From: Rhodospirillales bacterium
Lineage (GTDB): Bacteria; Pseudomonadota; Alphaproteobacteria; Reyranellales; Reyranellaceae
NCBI GenBank assembly: GCA_009377525.1
Contig: WHTW01000069.1
Span: 1 to 39,169 of the forward strand
Length of the DNA: 39,169 nucleotides
Reading direction: 5' to 3'
The translations under genes and the position numbers were made by a program. Under the pieces are notes generated by a model that saw only the letters and a program-made list of their open reading frames with translations, was not told the origin of the DNA and did not search any database. The stretch's first letter is position 1. Each line of letters begins with the position of its first letter. Of the stretch, positions 8,901 to 18,124 are shown piece by piece.

Positions 8901-11900
8901 CGACGAGCGTATAGCCGCCGACGACGAACTCGAGGCTTTCGAAGGCCTGCGTGCCGTCGACCGTCACCGTGCCGGGCGTGCCGTGGAAGATGCCCTGGAT
9001 CCCGCCCCAGAACGTCGTCGCCGTGCTGTCCGCATTCCGCCAGTTGGGGTCGTCGGCTCGCCAAGTGCCGCTGCCGCCGACCGGATGGGCGTCGCCCCGC
9101 CAGAACTGTGTTGCCGTCGGATCGTCATAGACCGTGATGTTGAGCTGCTGCGGGGACTCGGTGTTGATCTCGGTAATGAAGCCCGGCGGGCTGCTACCGA
9201 TCGCGAGGCCATGGTTGGTGAACGTGCCGTTGTACTCGACCACGTGGTAGACGCCACGGCCGTAACCGCCGGTCGTCACGACGTTGAGCGTGCCCGCGAC
9301 CGTCAGGTCGCTGGCGACGTCGAACGGCACGAAGCCCGGGCCGTTGATCAGGACGTTGGTGGTCGCGCCACTGTTGAGGGTCAGCGCCCCCATGCTGAGC
9401 GTCGTACCGCCGCCCGAGAGGATGCCGCCGTTCTGCACTGTCACCGGCCCGCCGACGCTGCCAGAACCGAACAGGGTCGCACCGTTGCCCACGCTCACCG
9501 CGGTCTGGCCGAGCGAGCCCGCGACGTTCAGCGCCCCGGCAGCGACGATGGTGTTGCCGGTGTAGATGCTGTTGCCGGTCAGGGTCAACGTGCCGGCGCC
9601 GGCCTTGACCAACACGCCGTTGCCCGAGACGGCGCCGCCATAGACGAGCGTGTCGGCGCGGTTGAAGGTGAGGCTGCCATTGTTCAGGGCATCGCCCACG
9701 ATCGAGCCCGTGGTGCCGCCGTTGCCGACCTCCAGCGATCCGGCCGCGACGATGGTGTTGCCGCTGTAGGTGTTGTCGGCCGTCAGCGTGAGGATGCCGG
9801 CGCCGAGCTGGACCAGCATGCCGCTGCCCGAGACCGTGCCGCCGAAGCTGACGTTGTCGGACCGGTTGAAGGCCAGGGTGCCGTTGTTCGCGACGTCCCC
9901 CAAGATCGAGCCCGCCGTGCCGCCGTCGCCGATCTGCAGCGTGCCGAGAAGAACCGTCGTGCCGCCGGTGTAGGTGTTGTCGGCAGTCAGCGTGAGCTTG
10001 GCATGGCCGGTCTTGATGAGACCGCCGGCGCCGGCGCCGGAGATGACGCCGGCGACGGTGAGGTCGGCCAGCGTCTCGATCTTGCCGCTGCCACTGCTCA
10101 CGACCATGTTGCGCGCGGTGGTGAACGACGCTGTCGTCTGCAGCGCGCCGTCGTTGAAGACGAGGCCGCCGCCGGCAATGGTGCCCAGCGTCTCGTCCTG
10201 CGAGATCGACAGCGTTCCCTGGTCGATCGTCCACGGGGTGAGCCCGCTTTGCGTGCCCGTCAACGTCCAGGTGCCGGTGCCCGTCTTCTCGAAGCTCTCG
10301 AAGCCCTGGTACTGCTGCCCGCTGCCGATCTGGCTGACGTTGAAGGTCCCGTTCGCCGTCCCGCCAAGCGCGAAGGTGTCGTTGCCGCCCGTGGCCGCGA
10401 GCACGAAGCCGTTGATGGTCGAACCGCTCCACAGCTCGAGCTTGTTGGTCCCACTGCCGAAAGTGACGGCCACTTGCGTGCCGAACCCCCCGCTGAGAGT
10501 ACCGCCGGTGATCGTGCCGTTGTTGATCAGGGTGCCGCCATTGAGGATCGACACGCCAACCCCTGAAGCAGAGCCGCCGTTGCCGCCGAAGATGTTGCCG
10601 GTGTTGATCACGACGCCGCTGCCGAGCTGCACGCCGTTGCCGGCCGCGCCGAAGATGGCGACGGATTCGGAGATGGAGCCGCCGTAGATGGAGCCGCTAT
10701 TGATGAGGGTGCCGTCGCCGAGCGAGACGCCGTTGCCGCCGCTGCCGTTGCCACCGCTGGCGCCTGAGCCGCCGCCGCCGCCCTTGATCGTGTTGGTATT
10801 GATCAGGCCGCTGCCATTGCCGGAGAGCGAGACTCCGTTGCCGCCGTTGCCGCCGTCGGTGCCGGGGCCGAAGCTGCCTGAAGCGCTGCCGCCGCCGCCG
10901 CCCTCGATCGTGCCGTTGTTGATCAGGGTGCTGCCATTGCCGGAGAGCGAAACGCCGTCGCCGCCGTTGCCGCCGCCATTGCCGCTGCCGCCACCACCGC
11001 CGGAAATGGTGAAGGAGGCGCCGACGGTCGCCTGGTTGGTCGTGGTGACCAGGAGGCCGTTGCCGCCGTTGCCGCCGTTGCCGTCGATGCCAGGGGTAGA
11101 GCCGATCAAACCTCCGGCTTTGCCGCCTTGGCCGCCGTTGCCGCCGGTGGCGGCGGTGATGTTGGACTGAACGCTGATCCCGCCGGTCGAACCGCTGACG
11201 ACCACGCCATGGCCGCCGTCGCCGCCATTACCGCCATTGCCGCCGACACTGTTTGCCGCTCGGCCTTGGCCGCCGTTGCCGCCGTTGCCGCCGGTGCCAC
11301 CTGAGATGCTGAACTGGATATCGACCGTGGAGGCAGTCGAATTGGTGATGACCACGCCATAGCCGCCGCCGCCACCACCACCACCACTGCCGCCATCAGC
11401 GAAGTCAAAGAAGTCCGGGCGGGAGCCTTCGCCGCCGGTGCCGCCGGTGCCGGCCACCACGCTGGAGGACGGCAGCGGAAAATTGACAATAGCGTGCGCC
11501 CCGCCGCCACCGCCGCCGCCGCCGCCGCTGTCGCTGCCATTGCCGCCGGTGGTGCCGCCGCCGCCCGAGGGGCTCCCACCTTGGCCGACCGTGCCGCCAC
11601 CGCTGTTACCGCCCATGCCGCCCGCGCCGCCGCTGATACCGGCCCCGCCGCCGCCGCCGCCGCCGCCACCGTTGTCGCCGCCAGCGCCGCCGGGAAAGCC
11701 GCTGCCGCCGAATCCGGGGGACGTGCTGTCGGCGCCACCGGCGCCGGCACCGCCGCCGGTGCCGTTGGCACCACCGGCGCCACCGTCTGCAAAGGCGGGG
11801 GGCGCTGCGCAGAGAAGCGTGGCCAGGGCTAACGCTGCCGTGCTCAGGAGCTGGTGATGCAAACTGGTGTGCTTCGCGCCGGACGAGCCGCACGGGGCCG

Positions 11901-12021
11901 TAGACGATGCATGCAAGACAGAAGATTCAGCGCGGCGAGGGAGGGGCACTCGCGGGTGGCGACGAACTACGCTTGCATTGGAAACCTCTGTCGGCGTCAC
12001 GTCGGGCGTCGCAGGTGGCAT
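5926..12021 (-). CDS. Large glycine-rich autotransporter with PATR repeats and C-terminal beta-barrel
   Basis: The product is 2031 aa. From the ATG at 12021 (AAGGA about 8 bases upstream) there is an unusually long N-region, then a hydrophobic signal segment (STAALALATLLCAAPPAFA) with cleavage near residue 78. Next comes an extreme glycine-rich module of several hundred residues (GGAGG, GGNGGNGG runs). A beta-helix passenger follows with nine recognisable autotransporter-associated repeats (NTYSGGT-like, each with a GTLTL strand). The C-terminal 280 or so residues form a type V barrel (LSVGYTHG..., AGYRFG..., LRYDGEVGGG) ending in the aromatic L-R-I-S-W. The passenger is expected at the cell surface or released; adhesion or biofilm roles are typical of the family but not shown here. 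It is divergent from the sedolisin operon. The open frame extends upstream to 12192, but that part has no good start. Confidence 0.88.
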   Translation of the reverse strand: MPPATPDVTPTEVSNASVVRRHPRVPLPRRAESSVLHASSTAPCGSSGAKHTSLHHQLLSTAALALATLLCAAPPAFADGGAGGANGTGGGAGAGGADSTSPGFGGSGFPGGAGGDNGGGGGGGGGAGISGGAGGMGGNSGGGTVGQGGSPSGGGGTTGGNGSDSGGGGGGGGGAHAIVNFPLPSSSVVAGTGGTGGEGSRPDFFDFADGGSGGGGGGGGYGVVITNSTASTVDIQFSISGGTGGNGGNGGQGRAANSVGGNGGNGGDGGHGVVVSGSTGGISVQSNITAATGGNGGQGGKAGGLIGSTPGIDGNGGNGGNGLLVTTTNQATVGASFTISGGGGGSGNGGGNGGDGVSLSGNGSTLINNGTIEGGGGGSASGSFGPGTDGGNGGNGVSLSGNGSGLINTNTIKGGGGGSGASGGNGSGGNGVSLGDGTLINSGSIYGGSISESVAIFGAAGNGVQLGSGVVINTGNIFGGNGGSASGVGVSILNGGTLINNGTITGGTLSGGFGTQVAVTFGSGTNKLELWSGSTINGFVLAATGGNDTFALGGTANGTFNVSQIGSGQQYQGFESFEKTGTGTWTLTGTQSGLTPWTIDQGTLSISQDETLGTIAGGGLVFNDGALQTTASFTTARNMVVSSGSGKIETLADLTVAGVISGAGAGGLIKTGHAKLTLTADNTYTGGTTVLLGTLQIGDGGTAGSILGDVANNGTLAFNRSDNVSFGGTVSGSGMLVQLGAGILTLTADNTYSGNTIVAAGSLEVGNGGTTGSIVGDALNNGSLTFNRADTLVYGGAVSGNGVLVKAGAGTLTLTGNSIYTGNTIVAAGALNVAGSLGQTAVSVGNGATLFGSGSVGGPVTVQNGGILSGGGTTLSMGALTLNSGATTNVLINGPGFVPFDVASDLTVAGTLNVVTTGGYGRGVYHVVEYNGTFTNHGLAIGSSPPGFITEINTESPQQLNITVYDDPTATQFWRGDAHPVGGSGTWRADDPNWRNADSTATTFWGGIQGIFHGTPGTVTVDGTQAFESLEFVVGGYTLVAGNGGALAPTGTAQLWAEGSRTTATIATPIAGTGGIEKIGAGTIVLAGANSYAGGTTINGGTLSISADANLGAASGGLTFKGGTLENTAALTTARAVTLTNTGTFKTTADLVATGVISGSGALTKAGSGRLTLSGNNTYSGGTIIHAGTVSVSADANLGAASGSLTFHGGTLHNTAAFTTARAVTLHAGATFHTTADLTLAGVIGGSGTLIKAGEHRLTLSGNNTYHGGTTIDAGTLRIGDGGTSGSIQGNVANNGLLAFDRSDTLTYGGIVSGPGGLAKFGAGTLILTGNSTYAGGTTINAGTLQIGNGGAGGSIRGDITNNGTLAVDSASNLMLAGVIAGSGALTKIGSGTLRLAGNNSYAGGTSVNQGTLAIASDGNLGAPSGGLALNGGELRPTASFATQRAITLGPGGGAFFTPGGVTLSASGVISGAGALTLAGGGTLGLGGINTYSGPTTVNAGALVVNGSIAASSLLSVDPAGSVGGTGTLPTTAINGGRLAPGNSIGTLTVQGSFTQNGGAYQVELSPTAADRLDVTGSATINGGTVRLLASPGSYANSTTYTIVNAAGGVTGAYANVTEDFAFLTPTLSYDADNVFLTLVLLQGAFSFGGNTPNEKAVGYALDRSFANATGDFATVINALAGHSTAQGAAALNTISGQPWANFGTLNVATGALFMNSVGQQMGLARGGAAAGQRVALAEACDVAACDGPGPWSAWLSALGGLGSVLGDGNASTFTYNAGGAAAGLDYRFDPRFLVGLSVGYTHGTQWTNGFMGQGWSDTVSVAAYGSYTQAAFYVDALAGFAWSTNQLQRQIVIPNLQPRTANGSAGASQFLGQAEAGYRFGLYAPAQASLTPFARLAVQSVTQNVFAESGANSLSLNVAQQGTNSLRSTLGAELAGEVPLGAESNLALALRLGWLHEFSDTTRPISAAFAGAPGNGFTVYGATPARDSAAIGFQASTNVADATSIYLRYDGEVGGGTDNHALNLGLRISW
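7540..10000 (-). repeat. DNA-level repeats encoding autotransporter passenger (PATR) units
   Basis: Nine related segments encode the NxYxGxT motif with a following Gly-Thr-Leu strand. On the plus strand they appear as variants of GTAGGTGTTGTTGCCG near 7545, 7816, 8017, 8224, 8486, 8746, 9555, 9762 and 9969. Spacing is mostly 200-270 bases, with one gap of about 800 (8750-9550) where a tryptophan-rich non-repeat segment interrupts the array. High identity between adjacent units would allow copy-number change by recombination. Confidence 0.75.
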
Positions 12022-12304
12022 CCAAAGATTCCTTGCGTCACTCTCGACAAAATGGGCACTTCGCCGGGCTCCGGGGCGCGTGGAGCCACAAACCTGCCAC
12101 ATGCAGCGAATGCGACGCAACAAGCGTGGCGAGTATCGACAGTTGCTTTGCAGATTGTTGTATCGGCGCGACGCGGGGATGTCGCGTGTCAAGCGTGTTG
12201 TAGGGGCTTGAGATGATGGTCATCGAATGATCGCCGAGGCCTTGGTCCTGAAATTCGACGTCGATAAAGTCGTCGCGTCGTAACCCTGTAAAATTCTTCG
12301 AGCG
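12022..12304. other. Divergent intergenic region (autotransporter / sedolisin operon)
   Basis: This 283-base gap separates the autotransporter start from the first S53 protease and must hold the promoters of both. It is less GC-rich than the flanking genes. I see no convincing -35/-10 pair and no clear operator. Reading frames crossing it on both strands show no protein-like composition. Confidence 0.5.
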
Positions 12305-15202
12305 ATGCCGACGTATACCGATCTGGCAAATTCGACCTTCATGGATTTCGCTAGCTACCGGAGCAATGCGTCCGGCGAGCCGACCGGCGGCCATCCGCTC
12401 GACGCATCGGTCAAGCTCAACGTTGCGCTGGTACTCGATCGCGCCAACGACCCCACGGCGTTGCTGCAAAGTGACTGGGCGACGCGGCAGAAAGAGCTCG
12501 CGACGCTGAACGACAACGGCACGTTGTGGACGAAGTACGGTGCCGATCCCGCCAAGTACGCCGCCGTGCACACGGCGCTCGCATCGCTCGGCATCAAGAC
12601 GCTCGATCAGTTGAGCGCCGAGACCGGCATTTCCAACGGATACGTCTCGTCGGCTGAATCGCGCACCGTCTGGGTCCAGGTCGACGGCAGCAGCTTCCCG
12701 ACGCTGTTCGGGCCCCAGGCCAAGCTCATGGTGAGCGGTTCGGATGGCACTTGGTTCTGGACCAACAGCTTGGCCGTGCCTGAGGAGCTTGCGAGCCTCG
12801 GCGTCTCCGGCATCTGGTTCGACACCGTCGGGAAGTTCGTGGAGCAGGTGGCCGACCCCGGCACGGGGCATGGCGTGACCCTGCCGCCCCACTGGCAGAG
12901 CGTGGGCAACGCGTCGACCGACGGCCCCAGTCTCTTCCCGCAGGAGATCGGAAGCTACTACCGACTGCCGCTGGGCAGCGATGTGCCCACCGGCACGATC
13001 GGCCTGATCGAGCCCGGCGTCGGCACGGCCTTGCCCGGCGACGACAGCGGCTCGCATTTCCAGAAGGCTCTCGATATTTACCGCCAACAGGCGGGCGTCC
13101 CCACCGGTGCGCCGGCGATGTCGGTGGCCGGCGGCGGCCAGAAGTATCCCGTGGTCGTCCCCGGGCAGAACAACGCCGCCGGCGAGCGCTCGCTCGACGT
13201 CGGCGTCGTGTCGACCGTGGCGCCGAACAGTCCGCTCGTCCTCTATGCCGGCTCGGGCACCAACCTCAGCGCCGAGCATGGGCCGTTCACGGTCTATCAG
13301 TCGGCCTTCTGGGACCTCGTGAACAACCCGCAGGTCATCGGCGCATCCCCCGATATCACCGAGCACGTGGCGCCGGGCTCGCCCTTCTTCAAGGCGAGCA
13401 CCGAGCTTTTTGTCGACGCGGCGCTGCGCAACATCATGGTGTTCAACGCCATCGGCGACGGCGGCTCGGGCGGCGAATATGCCAACGGCCTCACCAACAT
13501 CAGCTCGAGCCGCTCGCTGGGCTATTCGGTGATGGTGGGCGGCACGTCGCTCAGCACGTCCGCAGCGACGTCGGAAGACGTCACGCTGAAGTCGATCGTC
13601 GAGATGGCGAGAGCGGGCAACCGCGACGTCATCTGGAGCCTGGTCGCCGGCGGCATGACCGAGTCGCCGATCGGCGAGATGGACAGCGCTGCCGCGTTCA
13701 TCGAGACGATCTGGAACGGCTACTATCTCGAGGGCAGGGAACTCGGCGGGCCGAGGAACCCGCATCCCCACGGCGACTACCAGCACAACGCCACCGGTGC
13801 GGGCGGCGTCGATCCCAGCCAGCCCGTGCCGCGTTACCAGACGGAGTACGGGCTTTCGCCGGTCACTGCTGATCCCGGCCACCTGCCGGGCCGCGGCACG
13901 CCGGACGTCTCGGCCAATGCCGGCGGCAACATGTTCTGGCACACGCCCGGCCCGGACATGATCCTGTTGAGCGGCACCCGAGCCATCGGCACCAGCGCCT
14001 CGGCTCCGTTCTGGGCGGGCTTCGGCGCCCAGCTCAACGCCGTCTTCAAGGACCAGGGGCTGCCGCAGCTCGGCTACATGACTGACCTGCTGTACATCGC
14101 CTCGGCGATCGCGACGGCCTCGTTCAACGACATCACTATCGGCAACAACATCTCCTCATTCGTGCTGGGCGGCGATTTCTACAAGAGCGACGACGTGCCG
14201 ATCACGCCCACGGGCTACGGCTACCACGCCGAGGTCGGCTACGATCTGGCGAGCGGCCTCGGCTCGCCCAACGGCCTCTTGCTGGCGCGCGCGCTCACGG
14301 AGATCGGGCATCACCAGATGCACTTTTCCGAGATCGCACCGCTGATCGAAGGCAACACCGCCGACGGCTGGACCAGTGCCGCCGGGCAGACGCTGCTGAT
14401 CCAGGCGTCGATTCGGGCCGGGCACGACGCAAGCCTCGACCTGGGCGACCATAAGATCGCGCTGGACGGCGGCGGGGCAGGTTCGTTCGCCTGGACTCCG
14501 CGCTTCGCGCAGCAGTCGCTGCAGCCCGACTTCGACCCGACCCTCGTGCGCATGTTCGACAAGCAGTCGCAGGGTTGGGTCGGCTCGCGCGATGTGGCCA
14601 GCGGCGAGGGCATCTCGGCGCGGATCGGCCCGAGCGACGGCGTGGCCAAGCAGGCCGGCCTCACGAGCCCCTACGGCCTGGCCGACTTCTCGGCGCATGA
14701 CGGCAACATCCACTTCGCTCGCGCCGTGGCGGTGGCCGAGACCGCGGGCGGCGCCGACGATCAGACTGCCATCGTGCGGCTGCGGCAGAACGGCGAGGAC
14801 AATCTGTCGGTGTCGTTCTATCGGGTCGACGACCTCAACGGTGCGATCGGGACAGTCGATCCCGGCGACGCGGCCTACGCTGCCGCCGCGGCGGCGCGTC
14901 TGTACGTCCTGCAGACCGGCGGCGCCGAGGTGGCGGGGCCGGGCTACGGGCTTTTCGCGCAGGCGCACATCGTAGACATCGATGCCGGCGACCTGGTCGC
15001 CATGCGGCTCATCAACCATTCGAGCGGCCAGACCTACTTCGCCTTCACCCAGGCCAACGGCGATGGAGCGGCCCATCTCGTCAACTACGGCATGAACACC
15101 TGGGGCTTCGAGGATCTCTATGGCGGCGGCGATCGCGACTTCAACGACTTCGTGGTGCAGCTCGACTTCACGAGCGCGTCGGGACACGGCTGGCTGGCAT
15201 AG
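12305..15202 (+). CDS. S53 family (sedolisin/kumamolisin-like) protease with DUF4114-like C-terminus, paralogue 1
   Basis: The product is 965 aa. The pro-kumamolisin-type region covers about residues 35-180 (ATRQKELATL..., AESRTVWVQV). The catalytic set of sedolisins is intact: Glu294 and Asp298 in GERSLDVGVV (spacing E-x3-D), oxyanion Asp385 in AIGDGGSGG, and Ser564 in GTSASAP. The calcium-site signatures FNDITIGNN and GYDLASGLGSPNG follow. The last about 130 residues resemble DUF4114 (NTWGFEDLYGGGDRDFNDFV). There is no N-terminal signal peptide, so export, if it happens, would need a type I-like C-terminal signal; that is inference. Family members are acid-active serine-carboxyl peptidases. 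The start matches the N-termini of the two downstream paralogues; the ribosome-binding site is weak. Confidence 0.88.
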   Translation: MPTYTDLANSTFMDFASYRSNASGEPTGGHPLDASVKLNVALVLDRANDPTALLQSDWATRQKELATLNDNGTLWTKYGADPAKYAAVHTALASLGIKTLDQLSAETGISNGYVSSAESRTVWVQVDGSSFPTLFGPQAKLMVSGSDGTWFWTNSLAVPEELASLGVSGIWFDTVGKFVEQVADPGTGHGVTLPPHWQSVGNASTDGPSLFPQEIGSYYRLPLGSDVPTGTIGLIEPGVGTALPGDDSGSHFQKALDIYRQQAGVPTGAPAMSVAGGGQKYPVVVPGQNNAAGERSLDVGVVSTVAPNSPLVLYAGSGTNLSAEHGPFTVYQSAFWDLVNNPQVIGASPDITEHVAPGSPFFKASTELFVDAALRNIMVFNAIGDGGSGGEYANGLTNISSSRSLGYSVMVGGTSLSTSAATSEDVTLKSIVEMARAGNRDVIWSLVAGGMTESPIGEMDSAAAFIETIWNGYYLEGRELGGPRNPHPHGDYQHNATGAGGVDPSQPVPRYQTEYGLSPVTADPGHLPGRGTPDVSANAGGNMFWHTPGPDMILLSGTRAIGTSASAPFWAGFGAQLNAVFKDQGLPQLGYMTDLLYIASAIATASFNDITIGNNISSFVLGGDFYKSDDVPITPTGYGYHAEVGYDLASGLGSPNGLLLARALTEIGHHQMHFSEIAPLIEGNTADGWTSAAGQTLLIQASIRAGHDASLDLGDHKIALDGGGAGSFAWTPRFAQQSLQPDFDPTLVRMFDKQSQGWVGSRDVASGEGISARIGPSDGVAKQAGLTSPYGLADFSAHDGNIHFARAVAVAETAGGADDQTAIVRLRQNGEDNLSVSFYRVDDLNGAIGTVDPGDAAYAAAAAARLYVLQTGGAEVAGPGYGLFAQAHIVDIDAGDLVAMRLINHSSGQTYFAFTQANGDGAAHLVNYGMNTWGFEDLYGGGDRDFNDFVVQLDFTSASGHGWLA

Positions 15203-15209
15203 GTGAGCG

Positions 15210-18116
15210 ATGCCTGAGATCCCGAATTCCCTGTTTCTCGATTTCACCAGCTACGGCACGACGACCTATACCGCTGCGACTCGGGTGGAGGAGGCCTATC
15301 ACATCTCGGCGAATGCCGCGTCAGAGACTGTCAACGTCGCCGTGATCCTGCCGCGGGCCAACGATCCGACGGCGCTGCTGGCGGCTAACTGGGCGACGCG
15401 CCAGAAGATGCTGGCGGACCACGAGGCCGGCGGCACCTTGTGGTCGACATACGGTGCATCGCAGACCGAGTACGACGCCGCCGTGGCGAAGTTGACCGGA
15501 ACGGGGGCGGGGCAGCTCGGGTTCACGAAGATCGGCGATGCCACCGGCAGTGACGGCTACATCAGCTCCGCCGAATCGCGCACCATCTGGCTCCAGCTCA
15601 CCCCGGCGGATTTCCATACGCTGTTCGGGACGCCTGCCTTCCAGAGCCAGGACAAGTCGCTCGCCGAGGGCGGCCTGTACTTCTGGAACGGCAATCTGTC
15701 GTTGCCGACGGGCCTGAACGTTGCCGGCCTCTGGTTCGATTTCCTGCAGCGCGGTCCCAATCCGGCCTTTTCCGATCTTTCCGGCGGCACCGTCGCCGAC
15801 ATCGCTCAAGGTTGGGCAAGCATCGGCAACGCGCTGGGGACTGACCGTTCGGTCGCCTTCCCCGGAGACATGGCCAGCTCGTTCTACAACTTTCCTCTGG
15901 CCGGGATTCACACCAAGACCGCGACGGTGGGCATCATCGAGCCCGGCAGCGGCGATGTGCTTCCGCCGGGCTCGCCGAGCTTCAAGCACCTTCTCGAACA
16001 CTATCGCCACACCGCCGGCCTGCCGCCGTCGGCCGCCTACTACAGCATCGCCAACAACGGCGCGAACTACGATCTGAGCGACCCCGGCGAACGGTCGCTG
16101 GATGTCGGCGTCGTGGCCTCGGCGAGTCCGGGCAGCACGATCGGGCTCTATGCCGGCTCGGGTTACCACGGCGTGCCGGGCGGCGGTCCGACGGCAGGGG
16201 CCTACTCGAACGTCTTCACGTCGTTCCAGGCGGCCTTCTGGGATCTGGTCAACGAGCCGCCGGTCGTTTCGGCCTCGTATTCGATGACCCAGCAGACGAG
16301 GCCAGGCTCGCTCTTCTCGGTAGCGGCGCAGGAACTGTTCATCGACGCCGCCTTGCGCAACATCACGCTCCTGAAGGCCGACAACGACTTCGGCTCGAGC
16401 TGGGGCTTCGCCAACGGTCTCGCCAACCAGAACGTCAATGACAGCTCGCCCTACATCGTCGTCGTCGGCGGCACGTCGCTCACCACGCTGGCGGCGGCGC
16501 TGAACGACGAGACGGTCGCCGCGCTCTACGGATCGGCGGTGACCAACGATCTCGCGACCCTCTGGCAGCTCGTCGCGGGCGGCCTGACGGTGCTGCCCAG
16601 CACCGCATCGGGCACCGAGGCGACCGAGGACACCTTTCTCGAAGCAGTCTGGAACAAGTACGCCTTGCTGGGCACGACGTGGACCGGCGGCGGCGCGGGC
16701 GCCGGCGACGGCGGTGTCGACACGACGCAGGCGACACCCTGGTACCAGACGGCTTTCGGGTTGACGCCTACGAGCGCCAATCCCTCGCGCGGCACCGGCC
16801 GCGGCGCGCCCGACGTCGCGGCCGACTCCGGCGGCAACATGTTCTACCAGGCGCCCGGCCCAGACATGGCCACGCTGCAGTCCGACGACGGCACCAGCGC
16901 CGCGGCGCCGCTGTGGGCGGCGCTTGTGGCGCAGCTCGACACGATCTTCGATGATCAGGGGCTGCCCAACCTCGGCTACATGAACGACCTGTTGTACATC
17001 GCCGCGGCGATCGCACCGGCGTCGTTCAACGACATCACGTTCGGCAACAACGTGTCGTCCTTCTACAGGAACCTCGCCAGCCCGATCGTGGATGTCAATG
17101 GCGAGCACGTTGCGTTGTCGGGCTTCGGCTACGACGCCGGGCCGGGCTACGACCTGACGACGGGGCTGGGCACGCCCAACGGCACGTTGCTGGCGCGGGC
17201 GCTGACGGCGATCGCCCATTCGCAGATGTCGTTCGACACGATGCCCGACATGCTCGATGTTGCCGGCGGCGGTTGGCAGAGCGGCGCCGACCAGAGCCTG
17301 CTGTTCCAGACGATGACGGGCGGCGCCGCCATCGGCATCACGGCGGGCGGCGACAGCGTCAGCTTCTTCGGCGGCGTGTCGGCCGACTTCACCTGGACCA
17401 ACCGCTTCGCGCAGCAGTCGCTGCAGGCCAACTTCGATCCCGACCTGGTGCGGCTGTTCGACAGGCAGGGGCACGGTGCGCTGGCGCAGGAGACGCTGTC
17501 GGCGGGGGAGAGCCTGTCGGTGTCGGTCAACGCGGCGGCGGCTCAGGCGGTGCAGGGGACGCTCAGCAGCCCGTTCGGATTCGCCGACTTCGTGGCGGCC
17601 GACGGCGTGGTGCGGGTGGCGCGGGCCGTCGCGGTCGCCGAGACCACCGGCGGCGGAGACGATCACGTGGCGATCGTGCGCGTGCGCCAGAACGGCGAGG
17701 ACAGCCTCTCGCTCTCGTTCTATCGGGTCGATGATTTCAACGGCGCCATCGACGGCCTCGGTCCCGGCGCGGCGGGCTATGCGGCCGCAGCGCAGGGGCG
17801 GGCCTACCAGACCACCACGGGGGCCACGTCGATCGGAGGGCCGGGCTACGGCAACTACACCCAGAGCGGGCTGGTCGATGTCGATGCCGGCGACCTGATC
17901 GCCCTGCGGCTGACCAACCACACGACCGGTCACACCTACTGGGGCTTCGCGCAGGCCAACGAGACGGTCAACGGCCATCAGGTCGGCCATCTGTGGAACT
18001 ACGGCCTGAACACCTGGGGCTTCGAGGACATCCACGGCGGCGGCGACCGCGACTTCAACGACCTCGTCGTGCAGCTCGACTTCACCAGCGCCTCCGGCCA
18101 CGGCTGGCTGATCTAA
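15210..18116 (+). CDS. S53 family (sedolisin/kumamolisin-like) protease with DUF4114-like C-terminus, paralogue 2
   Basis: The product is 968 aa, 7 bases after paralogue 1, so the two are certainly in one transcript. Glu294 and Asp298 (GERSLDVGVV), oxyanion Asp393 (ADNDFGSS) and Ser563 (DGTSAAAPLW) are all present. The calcium-site motifs FNDITFGNN and GYDLTTGLGTPNG follow. The oxyanion segment departs from the usual GDxG: the glycine before Asp is Asn here, as in paralogue 3. The C-terminal domain carries NTWGFEDIHGGGDRDFNDLV. There is no signal peptide. AGGTGAGCG precedes the ATG. Predicted active; substrate unknown. Confidence 0.88.
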   Translation: MPEIPNSLFLDFTSYGTTTYTAATRVEEAYHISANAASETVNVAVILPRANDPTALLAANWATRQKMLADHEAGGTLWSTYGASQTEYDAAVAKLTGTGAGQLGFTKIGDATGSDGYISSAESRTIWLQLTPADFHTLFGTPAFQSQDKSLAEGGLYFWNGNLSLPTGLNVAGLWFDFLQRGPNPAFSDLSGGTVADIAQGWASIGNALGTDRSVAFPGDMASSFYNFPLAGIHTKTATVGIIEPGSGDVLPPGSPSFKHLLEHYRHTAGLPPSAAYYSIANNGANYDLSDPGERSLDVGVVASASPGSTIGLYAGSGYHGVPGGGPTAGAYSNVFTSFQAAFWDLVNEPPVVSASYSMTQQTRPGSLFSVAAQELFIDAALRNITLLKADNDFGSSWGFANGLANQNVNDSSPYIVVVGGTSLTTLAAALNDETVAALYGSAVTNDLATLWQLVAGGLTVLPSTASGTEATEDTFLEAVWNKYALLGTTWTGGGAGAGDGGVDTTQATPWYQTAFGLTPTSANPSRGTGRGAPDVAADSGGNMFYQAPGPDMATLQSDDGTSAAAPLWAALVAQLDTIFDDQGLPNLGYMNDLLYIAAAIAPASFNDITFGNNVSSFYRNLASPIVDVNGEHVALSGFGYDAGPGYDLTTGLGTPNGTLLARALTAIAHSQMSFDTMPDMLDVAGGGWQSGADQSLLFQTMTGGAAIGITAGGDSVSFFGGVSADFTWTNRFAQQSLQANFDPDLVRLFDRQGHGALAQETLSAGESLSVSVNAAAAQAVQGTLSSPFGFADFVAADGVVRVARAVAVAETTGGGDDHVAIVRVRQNGEDSLSLSFYRVDDFNGAIDGLGPGAAGYAAAAQGRAYQTTTGATSIGGPGYGNYTQSGLVDVDAGDLIALRLTNHTTGHTYWGFAQANETVNGHQVGHLWNYGLNTWGFEDIHGGGDRDFNDLVVQLDFTSASGHGWLI

Positions 18117-18124
18117 AGGAAATC

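Noticed and set aside
7540..10000. The repeats inside the autotransporter as a separate mobile or minisatellite locus
   Set aside because: They stay in frame and encode the family's known passenger repeat, so protein structure explains them.
5872..10566. Plus-strand open frame of 1564 codons antisense to the autotransporter
   Set aside because: Its composition is a mirror of the repetitive, GC-rich autotransporter coding strand. It has no domain, and the minus strand has signal peptide, PATR repeats and beta-barrel in order.
15321..18101. Minus-strand open frame of 926 codons across the second sedolisin gene
   Set aside because: It is Arg/Val/His-rich with no domain, while the plus strand carries an intact protease. 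The same applies to 12038-13942, 14156-15247 and 18728-20113.
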